In this document: positions 56,792 to 64,000 of the stretch, piece after piece
Numbering within the stretch: the first letter of the stretch is position 1
Layout: each line of letters starts with the position of its first letter
NCBI RefSeq assembly: GCF_000708675.1
Contig: NZ_JELR01000001.1
Span: forward strand, 62,001-126,000
Length of the DNA stretch: 64,000 bases
Source of the DNA: Microbulbifer sp. HZ11
Lineage (GTDB): Bacteria > Pseudomonadota > Gammaproteobacteria > Pseudomonadales > Cellvibrionaceae
Direction: 5' to 3'
The notes under the pieces: model-generated
The model's input: the letters and a program-made list of their open reading frames with translations, nothing else
The model's database searches: none
What the model was told of the DNA's origin: nothing
Program-made: the position numbers and the translations under genes

Positions 56792-56792
56792 A

Positions 56793-56818
56793 TACGGGCA
56801 GCGATATCGCTGCCCGTA
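56793..56818. terminator. 26-bp perfect palindrome between convergent nhaP-like and tdh genes
   Basis: Each half is TACGGGCAGCGAT; the palindrome begins just after the antiporter stop and lies 26 nt from the tdh stop. In RNA it could fold only with a short loop (GATATC centre). No T-tract. Possibly a bidirectional terminator or a dimer binding site. Confidence 0.5.
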
Positions 56819-56844
56819 GGTGGTCAGGTAGATAGCCAGGGCAT

Positions 56845-57873
56845 TTAGGACGCCCAATTCAGAATAACCTTGCCTGATTCCCCGGAACCCATGGTGTCAA
56901 AACCCTGCTGGAATTCGTCCACGGAAAATTGGTGGGTGATTATGGGGGAGAGGTCGAGGCCGGATTGGATCAGGCTGGCCATTTTGTACCAGGTCTCGAA
57001 CATTTCCCGTCCGTAGATACCCTTGAGAATCAGGCCTTTAAAGATCACCTGACTCCAGTCGATGGCCATTTCGCCCGGGGGAATCCCCAGCATGGCAATC
57101 TTGCCGCCGTGGTTCATGGCGGAGAGCATATCGCGGAAGGCGACGGCGACGCCGGACATTTCCAGGCCCACGTCAAAGCCTTCGGTCATGCCGATGTCTT
57201 TCATTACATCCGACAGTTTTTCCCTGCTGACATTGACGGTGCGCGTCGCGCCCATTTTCTTTGCCAGTTCCAGACGGTAGTCGTTGATATCGGTAATCAC
57301 CACATGGCGTGCACCGACGTGGCGGGCGACGGCCGCGGCCATGATCCCGATGGGGCCGGCACCGGTAATCAGAACGTCTTCACCGACGAGATCAAACGAC
57401 AGTGCCGTGTGCACCGCATTGCCAAACGGATCGAAGATGGAGGCGAGCTCATCGGAAATATTGTCCGGAATCTTGAAGGCGTTGAGAGCCGGGATTACCA
57501 GGTATTCCGCAAACGCGCCCTGGCGGTCTACGCCCACACCGTAGGTATTGCGGCACAGGTGGCGGCGGCCGGCGCGGCAGTTGCGGCAGTGGCCACAGGT
57601 GATATGGCCTTCGCCACTCACTCTGTCACCGATCTTGAAACCGGCGACTTCCTGGCCCATGCCAACAACTTCACCCACATACTCGTGGCCCACCACCATG
57701 GGGACGGGAATGGTTTTCTGCGACCATTCGTCCCAGTGGTAAATGTGCATGTCGGTGCCGCAGATCGCGGTTTTACGGATCTTGATCAGCAGGTCGTTGT
57801 GGCCCGGTTCCGGTACCTCAACGTCGGTCATCCAGATGCCGGGTTCGGACTTTAATTTGGATAATGCTTTCAT
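56845..57873 (-). CDS. tdh: L-threonine 3-dehydrogenase
   Basis: 342 residues, the usual length. Catalytic zinc ligands are in [15 protein letters not shown] and GHEYVGEV, the structural zinc Cys set in [15 protein letters not shown], and the NAD motif in [22 protein letters not shown]. It oxidises threonine to 2-amino-3-ketobutyrate, which the product of the gene upstream in the operon cleaves. The start ATG is 9 nt after the kbl stop, so the two are translated together. Confidence 0.96.
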   Translation of the reverse strand: MKALSKLKSEPGIWMTDVEVPEPGHNDLLIKIRKTAICGTDMHIYHWDEWSQKTIPVPMVVGHEYVGEVVGMGQEVAGFKIGDRVSGEGHITCGHCRNCRAGRRHLCRNTYGVGVDRQGAFAEYLVIPALNAFKIPDNISDELASIFDPFGNAVHTALSFDLVGEDVLITGAGPIGIMAAAVARHVGARHVVITDINDYRLELAKKMGATRTVNVSREKLSDVMKDIGMTEGFDVGLEMSGVAVAFRDMLSAMNHGGKIAMLGIPPGEMAIDWSQVIFKGLILKGIYGREMFETWYKMASLIQSGLDLSPIITHQFSVDEFQQGFDTMGSGESGKVILNWAS

Positions 57874-57882
57874 AAATACTGC

Positions 57883-59082
57883 TTAGATAATCTCGAGTTC
57901 TTTACCGACTTCAATAAATGCATCGATGCAGCGATCCAGCTGTTCGCGGGTGTGCGCGGCGGACATCTGGGTGCGGATGCGGGCCTGACCTTTGGGGACC
58001 ACCGGGTAGAAGAAGCCCACCACGTAAATGCCTTTCTCCAGCATCTTGTCGGCCATTTTCTGTGCCAGGGCGGCGTCACCGATCATTACCGGAATAATCG
58101 CGTGGTCCGCACCGGCGAGGGTGAAGCCGGCGTCGGTCATGCGCTTGCGGAAGTACTGGGAGTTTTCCTGCAGCTGGTCGCGCAGTTCGCCACCTTCCAC
58201 CAGCATGTCCAGCACCTTCAACGACGCGGTGACGATGGCGGGCGCGACGGAGTTGGAGAACAGGTAGGGGCGCGAGCGCTGGCGCAGCAGGTCGATGATT
58301 TCCTTGCGGCCGGAGGTGAATCCGCCGGAGGCGCCGCCGAGGGCTTTGCCGAGGGTGCCGGTGATGATGTCGACGCGCTCGACCACGTCGCAGTATTCGT
58401 GAGTACCGCGGCCGTGTTGGCCAAGGAAGCCGACGGCGTGGGAGTCGTCGACCATTACCAGTGCATTGTATTTGTCCGCCAGGTCGCAGATGCCTTTGAG
58501 GTTGGCGATGACGCCGTCCATGGAGAAGACGCCGTCGGTGGCGATCAGTTTGGTTTTGGCGCCGGCGGCGTCAGCGGCCTGCAGTTGCGCTTCGAGATCG
58601 GCCAGGTCGTTGTTGGCGTAGCGGAAGCGTTTGGCTTTACACAGGCGCACGCCGTCGATGATGGAGGCGTGGTTGAGGGCGTCGGAGATGATGGCATCGT
58701 CTGGGCCCAGTAATGTTTCGAAGAGGCCGCCGTTGGCGTCGAAACAGGAGGTGTAAAGGATGGTGTCTTCGGTCTGTAAAAATTCAGACAGCTGGAATTC
58801 CAGGGCTTTGTGGATGTCCTGGGTGCCGCAGATAAAGCGCACGGAGGCCATGCCGAAGCCGTACTGGTCGAGGCCTTCTTTGGCGGCTTCGATCAAGTCC
58901 GGGTGGTTGGCGAGCCCGAGGTAGTTGTTGGCGCAGAAGTTGAGGACCTGGTCTTCGTTATTGACCTGGATCTCTGCACTCTGCTGCGAGGTAATGATGC
59001 GCTCGCGCTTGTAGAGGCCATCGGCCTCGATCTGTTTCAGTTCGTCGCGCAGGTGCTGGAAAAATTGCTCGGGCTTGGACAT
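57883..59082 (-). CDS. kbl: 2-amino-3-ketobutyrate CoA ligase (glycine C-acetyltransferase)
   Basis: 399 residues from ATG at 59082 ([15 protein letters not shown]). The frame stays open to 59235 but that stretch runs through the inverted-repeat element and is not family-like. PLP lysine is in [17 protein letters not shown], with [16 protein letters not shown] and [13 protein letters not shown] also conserved. Converts the Tdh product and CoA to glycine and acetyl-CoA. First gene of the kbl-tdh operon. Confidence 0.96.
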   Translation of the reverse strand: MSKPEQFFQHLRDELKQIEADGLYKRERIITSQQSAEIQVNNEDQVLNFCANNYLGLANHPDLIEAAKEGLDQYGFGMASVRFICGTQDIHKALEFQLSEFLQTEDTILYTSCFDANGGLFETLLGPDDAIISDALNHASIIDGVRLCKAKRFRYANNDLADLEAQLQAADAAGAKTKLIATDGVFSMDGVIANLKGICDLADKYNALVMVDDSHAVGFLGQHGRGTHEYCDVVERVDIITGTLGKALGGASGGFTSGRKEIIDLLRQRSRPYLFSNSVAPAIVTASLKVLDMLVEGGELRDQLQENSQYFRKRMTDAGFTLAGADHAIIPVMIGDAALAQKMADKMLEKGIYVVGFFYPVVPKGQARIRTQMSAAHTREQLDRCIDAFIEVGKELEII

Positions 59083-59175
59083 GGCGTTGTTATTGGCTCC
59101 TGTCAGTGCTTTTGGCAGTAGGACTATTTCAGGCGTCGGTGGTACCGCTTGTTCGCGATCTGTGGCGGCAGCGCT

Positions 59176-59270
59176 AGCGGGTATAGCCTTGTGAGACACG
59201 CCGTGAACCCATCCCTGGGGGCTCTGCAAAAACATCCTGTTTTTGAAGGTCTCACAAGGCTATACCCGCT
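59176..59270. repeat. Inverted-repeat element, copy B
   Basis: Perfect 22-bp terminal inverted repeats (59176-59197 and 59249-59270; core GGGTATAGCCTTGTGAGAC) enclose CCCATCCCTGGGGGCTCT, shared with copy A, and an inner hairpin CAAAAACA/TGTTTTTG (59227-59245). The inner hairpin sequence differs wholly from copy A but its pairing is kept. 94 nt upstream of kbl. Confidence 0.85.
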
Positions 59271-59363
59271 ATCGCAGCCTTATCGGCAACCCTATAGGTT
59301 ATCAATCCAGTAAAGTGGAAAGAGTCTGTATATCCACTTTTTCAATCCGTGCCTAGTGTAGTG

Positions 59364-59579
59364 TCATCCCACCAGTTCACAGGCCTTGTGAGCCGTGACC
59401 GGTGCGTCGCTGGCGCGGCAGTGGGTAGCGAAGGCCAGCGCGTCTTCCGTTGTGTCGAACAGTAGTTGCCACAGCAGTTGCCGATCGCTGCGTTTCACTG
59501 CCCGGACGGCGGTTCGGGCGCGCTGGGGCGCGATCTGGATTTCGATAACGTCGGTGCTGGATAGCTGTAATTCGGACAT
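59364..59579 (-). CDS. Small hypothetical protein
   Basis: 71 residues, ATG at 59579 with a strong GGAGGG site 5 nt upstream that can be masked by a hairpin (next entry). Contains IQIAPQRARTAVRAVKRSD and FATHCRASDAPVTAHKACELVG, one beta-rich and one helical part; no family recognised, no signal peptide. Lies downstream of the aldehyde dehydrogenase gene on the same strand, 282 nt away. Confidence 0.65.
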   Translation of the reverse strand: MSELQLSSTDVIEIQIAPQRARTAVRAVKRSDRQLLWQLLFDTTEDALAFATHCRASDAPVTAHKACELVG

Positions 59580-59582
59580 GTT

Positions 59583-59603
59583 CCCTCCAAAAATTCTGGA
59601 GGG
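59583..59603 (-). promoter_or_regulatory. Hairpin sequestering the Shine-Dalgarno site
   Basis: On the minus strand CCCTCCA (59597-59603) can pair with TGGAGGG (59583-59589), the ribosome binding site of the 71-residue gene, with a GAATTTT loop. This would hide the site until melted or bound. Confidence 0.5.
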
Positions 59604-59860
59604 CTGACGGCGGAAGAGGCGATTCGTCAGTTAAAAAAATCGCATCCCGGTAGGATTGCAACGCTGTAACCAATGCGGTTCAGCGAGAGCCCCATCCTCT
59701 ACACGGGCCGTACGCTGGTACGTTCCGTGACGAGAAACCACCTTGCCCCGGTAGGCAGGTTGGCGTTGGCGTCAGCCACTCTCTTGATGTCGGGGGCAAA
59801 GATAGCGATGGCGGAACAGCCAGTCAACAGCGCCGCCGCGGGCGACGGCGCGTCAGAGTT

Positions 59861-61294
59861 TTATGCCGGAAGTTGCACGGATTTCAGTTCAATAAACTCG
59901 TCCAGGCCGGCGGCGCCAAATTCGCGCCCATTGCCGGAACGCTTTACACCGCCGAATGGGGCGTCGTAATTGAACTCGCCGCCGTTGACGAAGCACAGGC
60001 CGGCTTCGATACGGCGCACGACGTGCATTGCGGATTCTGCGTCTTTAGCCCAGACACCGCTGGAGAGGCCGTATTCGGTGTCGTTGGCGATGGCGATGGC
60101 TTCGTCCATATCCTTGTACGGAATCATGCAGGTGACCGGACCGAAGATCTCTTCGCGGGCGATGGTCATGTCGTTGGTGACGTCGGCAAAGACGGTGGGC
60201 TTGACGTAGAAGCCTTTGGCGAAGCCTTCGGGAATTTCGCTGCCGCCGGCAACCAGGCGTGCGCCTTCGGCGATGCCTTTATCGATGTAGCCGCGCACGA
60301 TGTCGCGCTGGCGGGCGGAGGAAAGGGGGCCCATAAAGTCGTCGGCACCGGTGCCCATGGCCACTTCTTCGGCCACGCGTTTGGCAATGTTCACCGCTTC
60401 TTCGTAGCGCTCGGCCGGTACCAGCATGCGGGTCAGTGCGGTGCAGGTTTGTCCGCTGTTGATGAACACGTCTTCACAGCCCCAGCGTACGGCGGCTTCG
60501 AGGTCGGCGTCGGGGGTGATGATAAACGGGGATTTACCGCCCAGCTCCTGGCACACACGTTTGACCGTGGGCGCCGCGGACTTGGCCACCTCGATACCGG
60601 CGCGGGTAGAGCCGGTGAAGGACACCATGTCGATGTCCACGTGGCTGGAAAGCGCCGCACCGACAATGGGGCCGGCGCCGGGAACCAGGTTGAATACACC
60701 GGCGGGGAGGCCGGCGGCGTCGATGATTTCCGCCATCACGTAATCCTGTAGCGGGGTCATCTCCGAGGGTTTCTGGATCATGGTGCAGCCGGCGGCGAGG
60801 GCGGGGGCGACCTTGCCGACAAACTGGTGCAACGGGTAATTCCACGGGGTGATAAATCCACACACGCCCACCGGTTCCCTGAGCACGACAGAGTGCCCGG
60901 CCTTTTCGGTTTCTTCCATCAGCGCGGCGCGGTCGGCGTAGTAGCGCATGGCGTAGATGGGGCCATCGATATGCAACCATTCAGTGATATGCGCGGGACA
61001 ACCGAGCGCCTGGGATACGGCGTCGATCAGGTCCTGCTTGCGCGCTTCCATACCGTCGGCAATAGTGTGCATCAGAGCCTGGCGTTTGGCAGCGCGGGTG
61101 TGGCGCCACTCTTTGAACGCCACCTTGGCAGCCGCTACGGCGTCGTCCACATCTTCCATGGAGCCCTGAATGACTTCGCACAGGGCTTCTTCGGTGGCAG
61201 GGTTGATCACCGGGTGCAGGCTGCCGCCTTTTGAATCGCGCCATTCACCGTTGATGTACAGTTTTTTCGTGGGCAGTTGACTGATTGTTGTCAT
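59861..61294 (-). CDS. Aldehyde dehydrogenase (NAD+-dependent)
   Basis: 477 residues. Catalytic Glu is in CQELGGKSP and Cys in FINSGQTCTALTRM; the N169-type site is TPWNYPLHQ and the cofactor site FTGSTRAG. It sits 110 nt after an AruI-like decarboxylase gene on the same strand, so 4-guanidinobutyraldehyde is a likely substrate (a KauB-like role), but the family is broad and specificity cannot be read from sequence alone. Confidence 0.9.
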   Translation of the reverse strand: MTTISQLPTKKLYINGEWRDSKGGSLHPVINPATEEALCEVIQGSMEDVDDAVAAAKVAFKEWRHTRAAKRQALMHTIADGMEARKQDLIDAVSQALGCPAHITEWLHIDGPIYAMRYYADRAALMEETEKAGHSVVLREPVGVCGFITPWNYPLHQFVGKVAPALAAGCTMIQKPSEMTPLQDYVMAEIIDAAGLPAGVFNLVPGAGPIVGAALSSHVDIDMVSFTGSTRAGIEVAKSAAPTVKRVCQELGGKSPFIITPDADLEAAVRWGCEDVFINSGQTCTALTRMLVPAERYEEAVNIAKRVAEEVAMGTGADDFMGPLSSARQRDIVRGYIDKGIAEGARLVAGGSEIPEGFAKGFYVKPTVFADVTNDMTIAREEIFGPVTCMIPYKDMDEAIAIANDTEYGLSSGVWAKDAESAMHVVRRIEAGLCFVNGGEFNYDAPFGGVKRSGNGREFGAAGLDEFIELKSVQLPA

Positions 61295-61328
61295 GAATTA
61301 ATTCCAAATTTCTCTGTGTTTCTTCTGT

Positions 61329-61389
61329 AGGAGCTTGCCGCCATGGGAACCGCTACAGAGCTCTGACTATTTCGCCTGCCGGCAGGCTC
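61329..61389. repeat. REP-like inverted repeat
   Basis: GGAGCTTGCCG (61329-61339) and CGGCAGGCTCC (61379-61389) pair with one mismatch across a 39-nt loop in the gap between aruI and the aldehyde dehydrogenase gene. The TGTAGGAGC start recalls pseudomonad REP sequences. Confidence 0.45.
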
Positions 61390-61404
61390 CAGCAGCGCGT
61401 CCGT

Positions 61405-63042
61405 TCAGGGCGCAGTAATTTCAATCAGGGTCGGGCCCTGGCGGCCGAAGGCTTGTGCCACCGCTTCGCCCAGTTGCTCCGGTTGCTCGATGCGGCAGCC
61501 CTCGGCACCGAAGGCGCGGGCGAGTGCGACAAAGTCCGGCGCATGCAGATTGACACCTTCTTGCTCCACCGCCGCCTCGTCCATGAAATCGCGAATCTCG
61601 CCGTAACCGCTGTTGTTCCAAACCAGTATTGGCAGCGCGAGCTTCTGCTCCACAGCGGCGGCCAGTTCACCCAGGGTAAACATGATGCCGCCATCGCCAA
61701 TCAGGCCGATTACCGGGCGCCGGCTCGCCAGTGCGGCGCCGATGGCGGCGGGCAGGGCGAAGCCCAGGGTGCCGTAGCCGGTGGTGCAGGTAATGTGGCT
61801 GCGCGCCTGAAACAGACGTAATGCATGGTTGGTGTTGTAGGCCAGCTGGGTGGAGTCTGTCACGAGGATGCCGTCATCCGGCAGCGCGTCGCGCAGAGCC
61901 TGCACCCAGGGGTAGCGATCTTCGGAACCCGGCCACCATTCGCTGCGGCATTCGCGCAGCAATTGCGCGACTTCGTCGGCGGCATGTTTCGCTTGCGCAG
62001 TTCTGTCGACCGCAGCCATTGCATCGACCAGCTGTTGCAGGGCGGCTTTGGCATCGGCACAGATTGCCAGGTCCGGATTGGCGTTACAGACCAGTTGCGC
62101 CGGGTCCAGATCTACGCGAATCAGCTTGCCTTTGAAATGATAATTGTCACGCACCAGGTTGCGGTCGGTTTCTGCCAGTTCCGTCGCCACTGCCAGTACC
62201 ACGTCCGCGTTTTCAATCCGCTCGCGCACATTGGAAAAACTCAGGTTGGCGCCGCCGCACAGCGGGTGGCGTTCGTCGACGATGCCTTTTGCGGCGAGGG
62301 ATTCAAATACCGGTGCGGCAATTTTTTCCGCCAGCGCGGTGGCCTCTGCGCCAGCCTGCTGCGCGCCGCCCCCCAGCAGAATCACTGGCCGCTCCGCTTT
62401 CGCTAACAGTTTCGCCGCGCGGTCAATGGTGTCTGCCGGTGCGGCAGGCAGGGCGGTGGGCGCCACTGCCCGATAGTCCGCTATCCCGTGGGACATGGCC
62501 GCGGGAAAAAGATCGATGGGAATTTCGATATGCACGGGACCCGGCCGCGGCGCGTGCATCACCTGGAAGGCGCGGGCCAGGGTTTCCGGCAGTTGCTCGG
62601 CACTGGTCAGGGCGTGTTGCCACACGCAGAAACCGCGGGTGACATCCTGTTGCCGCGGCAGTTCGTGCAGGCGACCGCGACCACTGCCGAGATCTTCACG
62701 GCGGTTGACCGCACTGATCACCAGCATCGGAATAGAGTCGGAATAGGCCTGGGCCATGGCCGTAGCGGCATTGGTTACACCGGGTCCGGTGATCAGAAAA
62801 CACACACCGGGTTTGCCGCTGGCACGGGCGTAGCCATCCGCCATAAACGCTGCACCCTGTTCATGGCGCGGCGTGATGTGGGTCAGGCCGCTGCCCGGTA
62901 GACCGCGGTACAGTTCGATAGTGTGTACCCCGGGGATGCCAAATACGGTATCCACACCGTAACCTTTTAACAGGTGCATCAGTACCTGTGCGCAGCTTGG
63001 TGCTCCGGTATTCTGTGGGGTTTGAGAAGTTGCGGAAGACAT
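61405..63042 (-). CDS. aruI: 5-guanidino-2-oxopentanoate decarboxylase-like ThDP enzyme
   Basis: 545 residues from ATG at 63042, with AGGAAC upstream; a frame to 63099 adds 19 unlikely residues. ThDP-fold: PYR-domain Glu in TPRHEQGAAFMADGYARASGKP, GPGVTNAATAMAQAYSDSIPMLVIS, and ThDP motif GDGGIMFTLGELAAAVEQKLALPILVWNNSGYGEI. GVHTIELYRGLPGS and GRGRLHELPRQQ match AruI of the arginine transaminase pathway more than acetolactate synthase. It would decarboxylate 2-ketoarginine to 4-guanidinobutyraldehyde. No aruH transaminase gene is in the window. Confidence 0.85.
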   Translation of the reverse strand: MSSATSQTPQNTGAPSCAQVLMHLLKGYGVDTVFGIPGVHTIELYRGLPGSGLTHITPRHEQGAAFMADGYARASGKPGVCFLITGPGVTNAATAMAQAYSDSIPMLVISAVNRREDLGSGRGRLHELPRQQDVTRGFCVWQHALTSAEQLPETLARAFQVMHAPRPGPVHIEIPIDLFPAAMSHGIADYRAVAPTALPAAPADTIDRAAKLLAKAERPVILLGGGAQQAGAEATALAEKIAAPVFESLAAKGIVDERHPLCGGANLSFSNVRERIENADVVLAVATELAETDRNLVRDNYHFKGKLIRVDLDPAQLVCNANPDLAICADAKAALQQLVDAMAAVDRTAQAKHAADEVAQLLRECRSEWWPGSEDRYPWVQALRDALPDDGILVTDSTQLAYNTNHALRLFQARSHITCTTGYGTLGFALPAAIGAALASRRPVIGLIGDGGIMFTLGELAAAVEQKLALPILVWNNSGYGEIRDFMDEAAVEQEGVNLHAPDFVALARAFGAEGCRIEQPEQLGEAVAQAFGRQGPTLIEITAP

Positions 63043-63351
63043 GCCTTGTTCCTGCCTGTTCTTTCTTGTGTTGGCTTGCCTGCGCAAGCGGGTATGCAAC
63101 GGAGCCTAGTCTTGCGCCGCGGGGGCTGCAAGCGTCCGCAGAGTCTGCATCCCTGCGGGATTAAACGCAGGAAAATTAAGATAGGGCTGCCTTGGCGGCA
63201 GGATATTTGTGAATCCTGCCGGGGTTGCAGGTTGGGGGTGAGATAGTGTCCTCGCAGGGCGGCTCGTCAAATAGTGCCTGGCGCCTGAAATATGGTTCAA
63301 TGGCGCACAACGATAAAAACATTTCAGCCGGTTTTATGTTCAGGGGGAACA
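63043..63351. other. Divergent intergenic region aruI/hscC
   Basis: 309 nt holding the promoters of both divergent genes by position. I see no clear hairpin, operator or small gene; the only firm site is AGGGGGAAC, the hscC ribosome binding site (about 63342-63350). Confidence 0.5.
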
Positions 63352-64000
63352 ATGGCCATTGTCGGGATTGATCTGGGTACGACCAACAGTGCATGCGGAA
63401 TTTTGACGGATGAGGCTGTCACCCTGATCCCGAACCGGTTGGGGGAATTACTTACGCCCTCGGTAGTGGGGCTGGATGACGCTGGCGAGCTGGTAGTCGG
63501 GCGCACGGCAAAGGAGCGCCTGATCAATCACAGTGATCGTACCGTCGCCGCATTCAAGCGCCTCATGGGCACCGATCACAAGGTCAAGCTGGGACGTCAG
63601 TTGTACAGCGCCACGGAGCTTTCTGCGCTGGTATTGCGCTCTCTGAAAGAAGACGCCGAAGCGCATCTGGGCGAGCCGGTTAGCGAAGCGGTAATCAGCG
63701 TGCCTGCCTATTTCAACGACAACCAGCGTCACGCCACCAAGCTGGCGGGCGAGCTGGCCGGGCTCAAGGTTGAGCGCCTTATCAACGAACCCACCGCTGC
63801 AGCCGTGGCCTACGGACTGCATGACAAACGCGAAGGAAACTTCCTGATTCTCGATATGGGGGGCGGCACCTTTGATGTGTCTATCCTCGAGTTTTTTGAC
63901 GGCATTATGGAAGTGCATGCCAGCGCCGGTGACAATTTTCTCGGCGGTGAGGATTTTGTCGAGGCGATGATCGACAGCGTGCTGAAAGAGCTCGACCTGG
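63352..64000 (+). CDS. hscC: Hsp70-family chaperone HscC (5' part)
   Basis: The first 216 residues are in the window. ATPase motifs: phosphate 1 [40 protein letters not shown] and phosphate 2 [29 protein letters not shown] and [16 protein letters not shown] are closer to E. coli HscC (Hsc62) than to DnaK, which also differs at [13 protein letters not shown]. HscC is a specialised ATP-dependent chaperone. Start ATG at 63352 with AGGGGG site. Runs off the right edge. Confidence 0.9.
   Translation, partial: MAIVGIDLGTTNSACGILTDEAVTLIPNRLGELLTPSVVGLDDAGELVVGRTAKERLINHSDRTVAAFKRLMGTDHKVKLGRQLYSATELSALVLRSLKEDAEAHLGEPVSEAVISVPAYFNDNQRHATKLAGELAGLKVERLINEPTAAAVAYGLHDKREGNFLILDMGGGTFDVSILEFFDGIMEVHASAGDNFLGGEDFVEAMIDSVLKELDL

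Noticed and set aside
56929..57855. Plus-strand open frame opposite tdh
   Set aside because: Shadow created by third-position G/C bias; tdh on the other strand has all catalytic motifs.
57952..58713. Plus-strand open frame opposite kbl
   Set aside because: Gly/Val/Asp/Ala-rich antisense shadow; kbl is certain.
59083..59235. N-terminal extension of kbl
   Set aside because: The frame is open upstream but runs through the inverted-repeat element, and family members begin at MSKPEQ-like residues (ATG 59082).
59673..59969. Plus-strand 98-codon frame with a signal-peptide-like start
   Set aside because: Its last 100 bases are the reverse of the aldehyde dehydrogenase C-terminus and there is no ribosome binding site.
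59873..60751. Plus-strand open frame opposite the aldehyde dehydrogenase gene
   Set aside because: Low-complexity Gly/His/Val-rich shadow.

Overview
The window looks like part of a Gram-negative gammaproteobacterial chromosome, most likely a marine Cellvibrionales/Microbulbifer-type organism. This is an inference from gene content: a glucosylglycerate compatible-solute operon, the arsC-wrbA-DUF2069/YihY/TlpA neighbourhood familiar from pseudomonads and relatives, a PA0069-type radical SAM protein, and G+C-rich codon use. No rRNA or tRNA gene and no CRISPR array was seen.

Layout. 1-7.7 kb: 3' part of a TgpA-type transglutaminase gene, an MFS transporter, an HPP membrane protein, then a minus-strand operon for glucosylglycerate metabolism (phosphatase, synthase, GH13_18 phosphorylase). 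8-13.5 kb: sppA, DUF2069, wrbA and arsC (minus), then yihY and a TlpA-like lipoprotein (plus). 13.6-21.6 kb: TcyP-like cystine symporter, an exported protein made of 11-residue repeats, a sigma factor operon with a DUF3619-like membrane protein and a DUF3106 protein, a glycine-zipper protein, PepSY protein plus PhoP/PhoQ-like two-component pair, and a polysaccharide deacetylase. 21.7-26 kb: minus-strand glycosyltransferase, PAP2 phosphatase, saccharopine-dehydrogenase-like protein, DUF1653, DUF3301, and a plus-strand SDR.

26.1-49 kb is the accessory core: two giant paralogous exported proteins (3280 and 3498 aa) with the same plan. Each has a signal peptide, a long array of ~91-residue fibronectin-III-like modules (many with a Cys pair), an SpvB/TcB-type domain, FG-GAP/VCBS-type Asp-rich repeats, YD/RHS repeats and an RHS core ending in DPxGY. 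Beyond the core the two tips are unrelated. The first ends in a putative zinc metallopeptidase with a metzincin-like HExxHxxNxxH motif and is followed by an exported small protein. The second ends in an HNH/Endo VII-type 'SHH' nuclease domain followed by a cytosolic small protein. Each downstream gene overlaps its toxin's stop codon by 4 nt, as expected for toxin-immunity pairs, and the predicted compartment of each partner suits the predicted toxin activity.

36.5-37 kb and 49-51.6 kb carry a nest of truncated copies of a REP-associated tyrosine transposase (RAYT) 5' end, all sharing a leader beginning AAATGGGGTCAGATCAA. One intact RAYT (50.9-51.6 kb) abuts a TauE/SafE gene, and a second RAYT-tauE junction lies upstream as a decayed duplicate. 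A broken XRE-type regulator is in the same debris.

51.6-64 kb returns to housekeeping and metabolism: tauE/safE, GIY-YIG protein, radical SAM protein, FMN glutamate-synthase-like protein, Na+/H+ antiporter, kbl-tdh (threonine to glycine), an AruI-like decarboxylase plus aldehyde dehydrogenase (probable arginine transaminase pathway), and the 5' part of hscC. A ~100 bp inverted-repeat element occurs twice (9.94-10.05 and 59.18-59.27 kb), each time about 90 nt upstream of a minus-strand gene.
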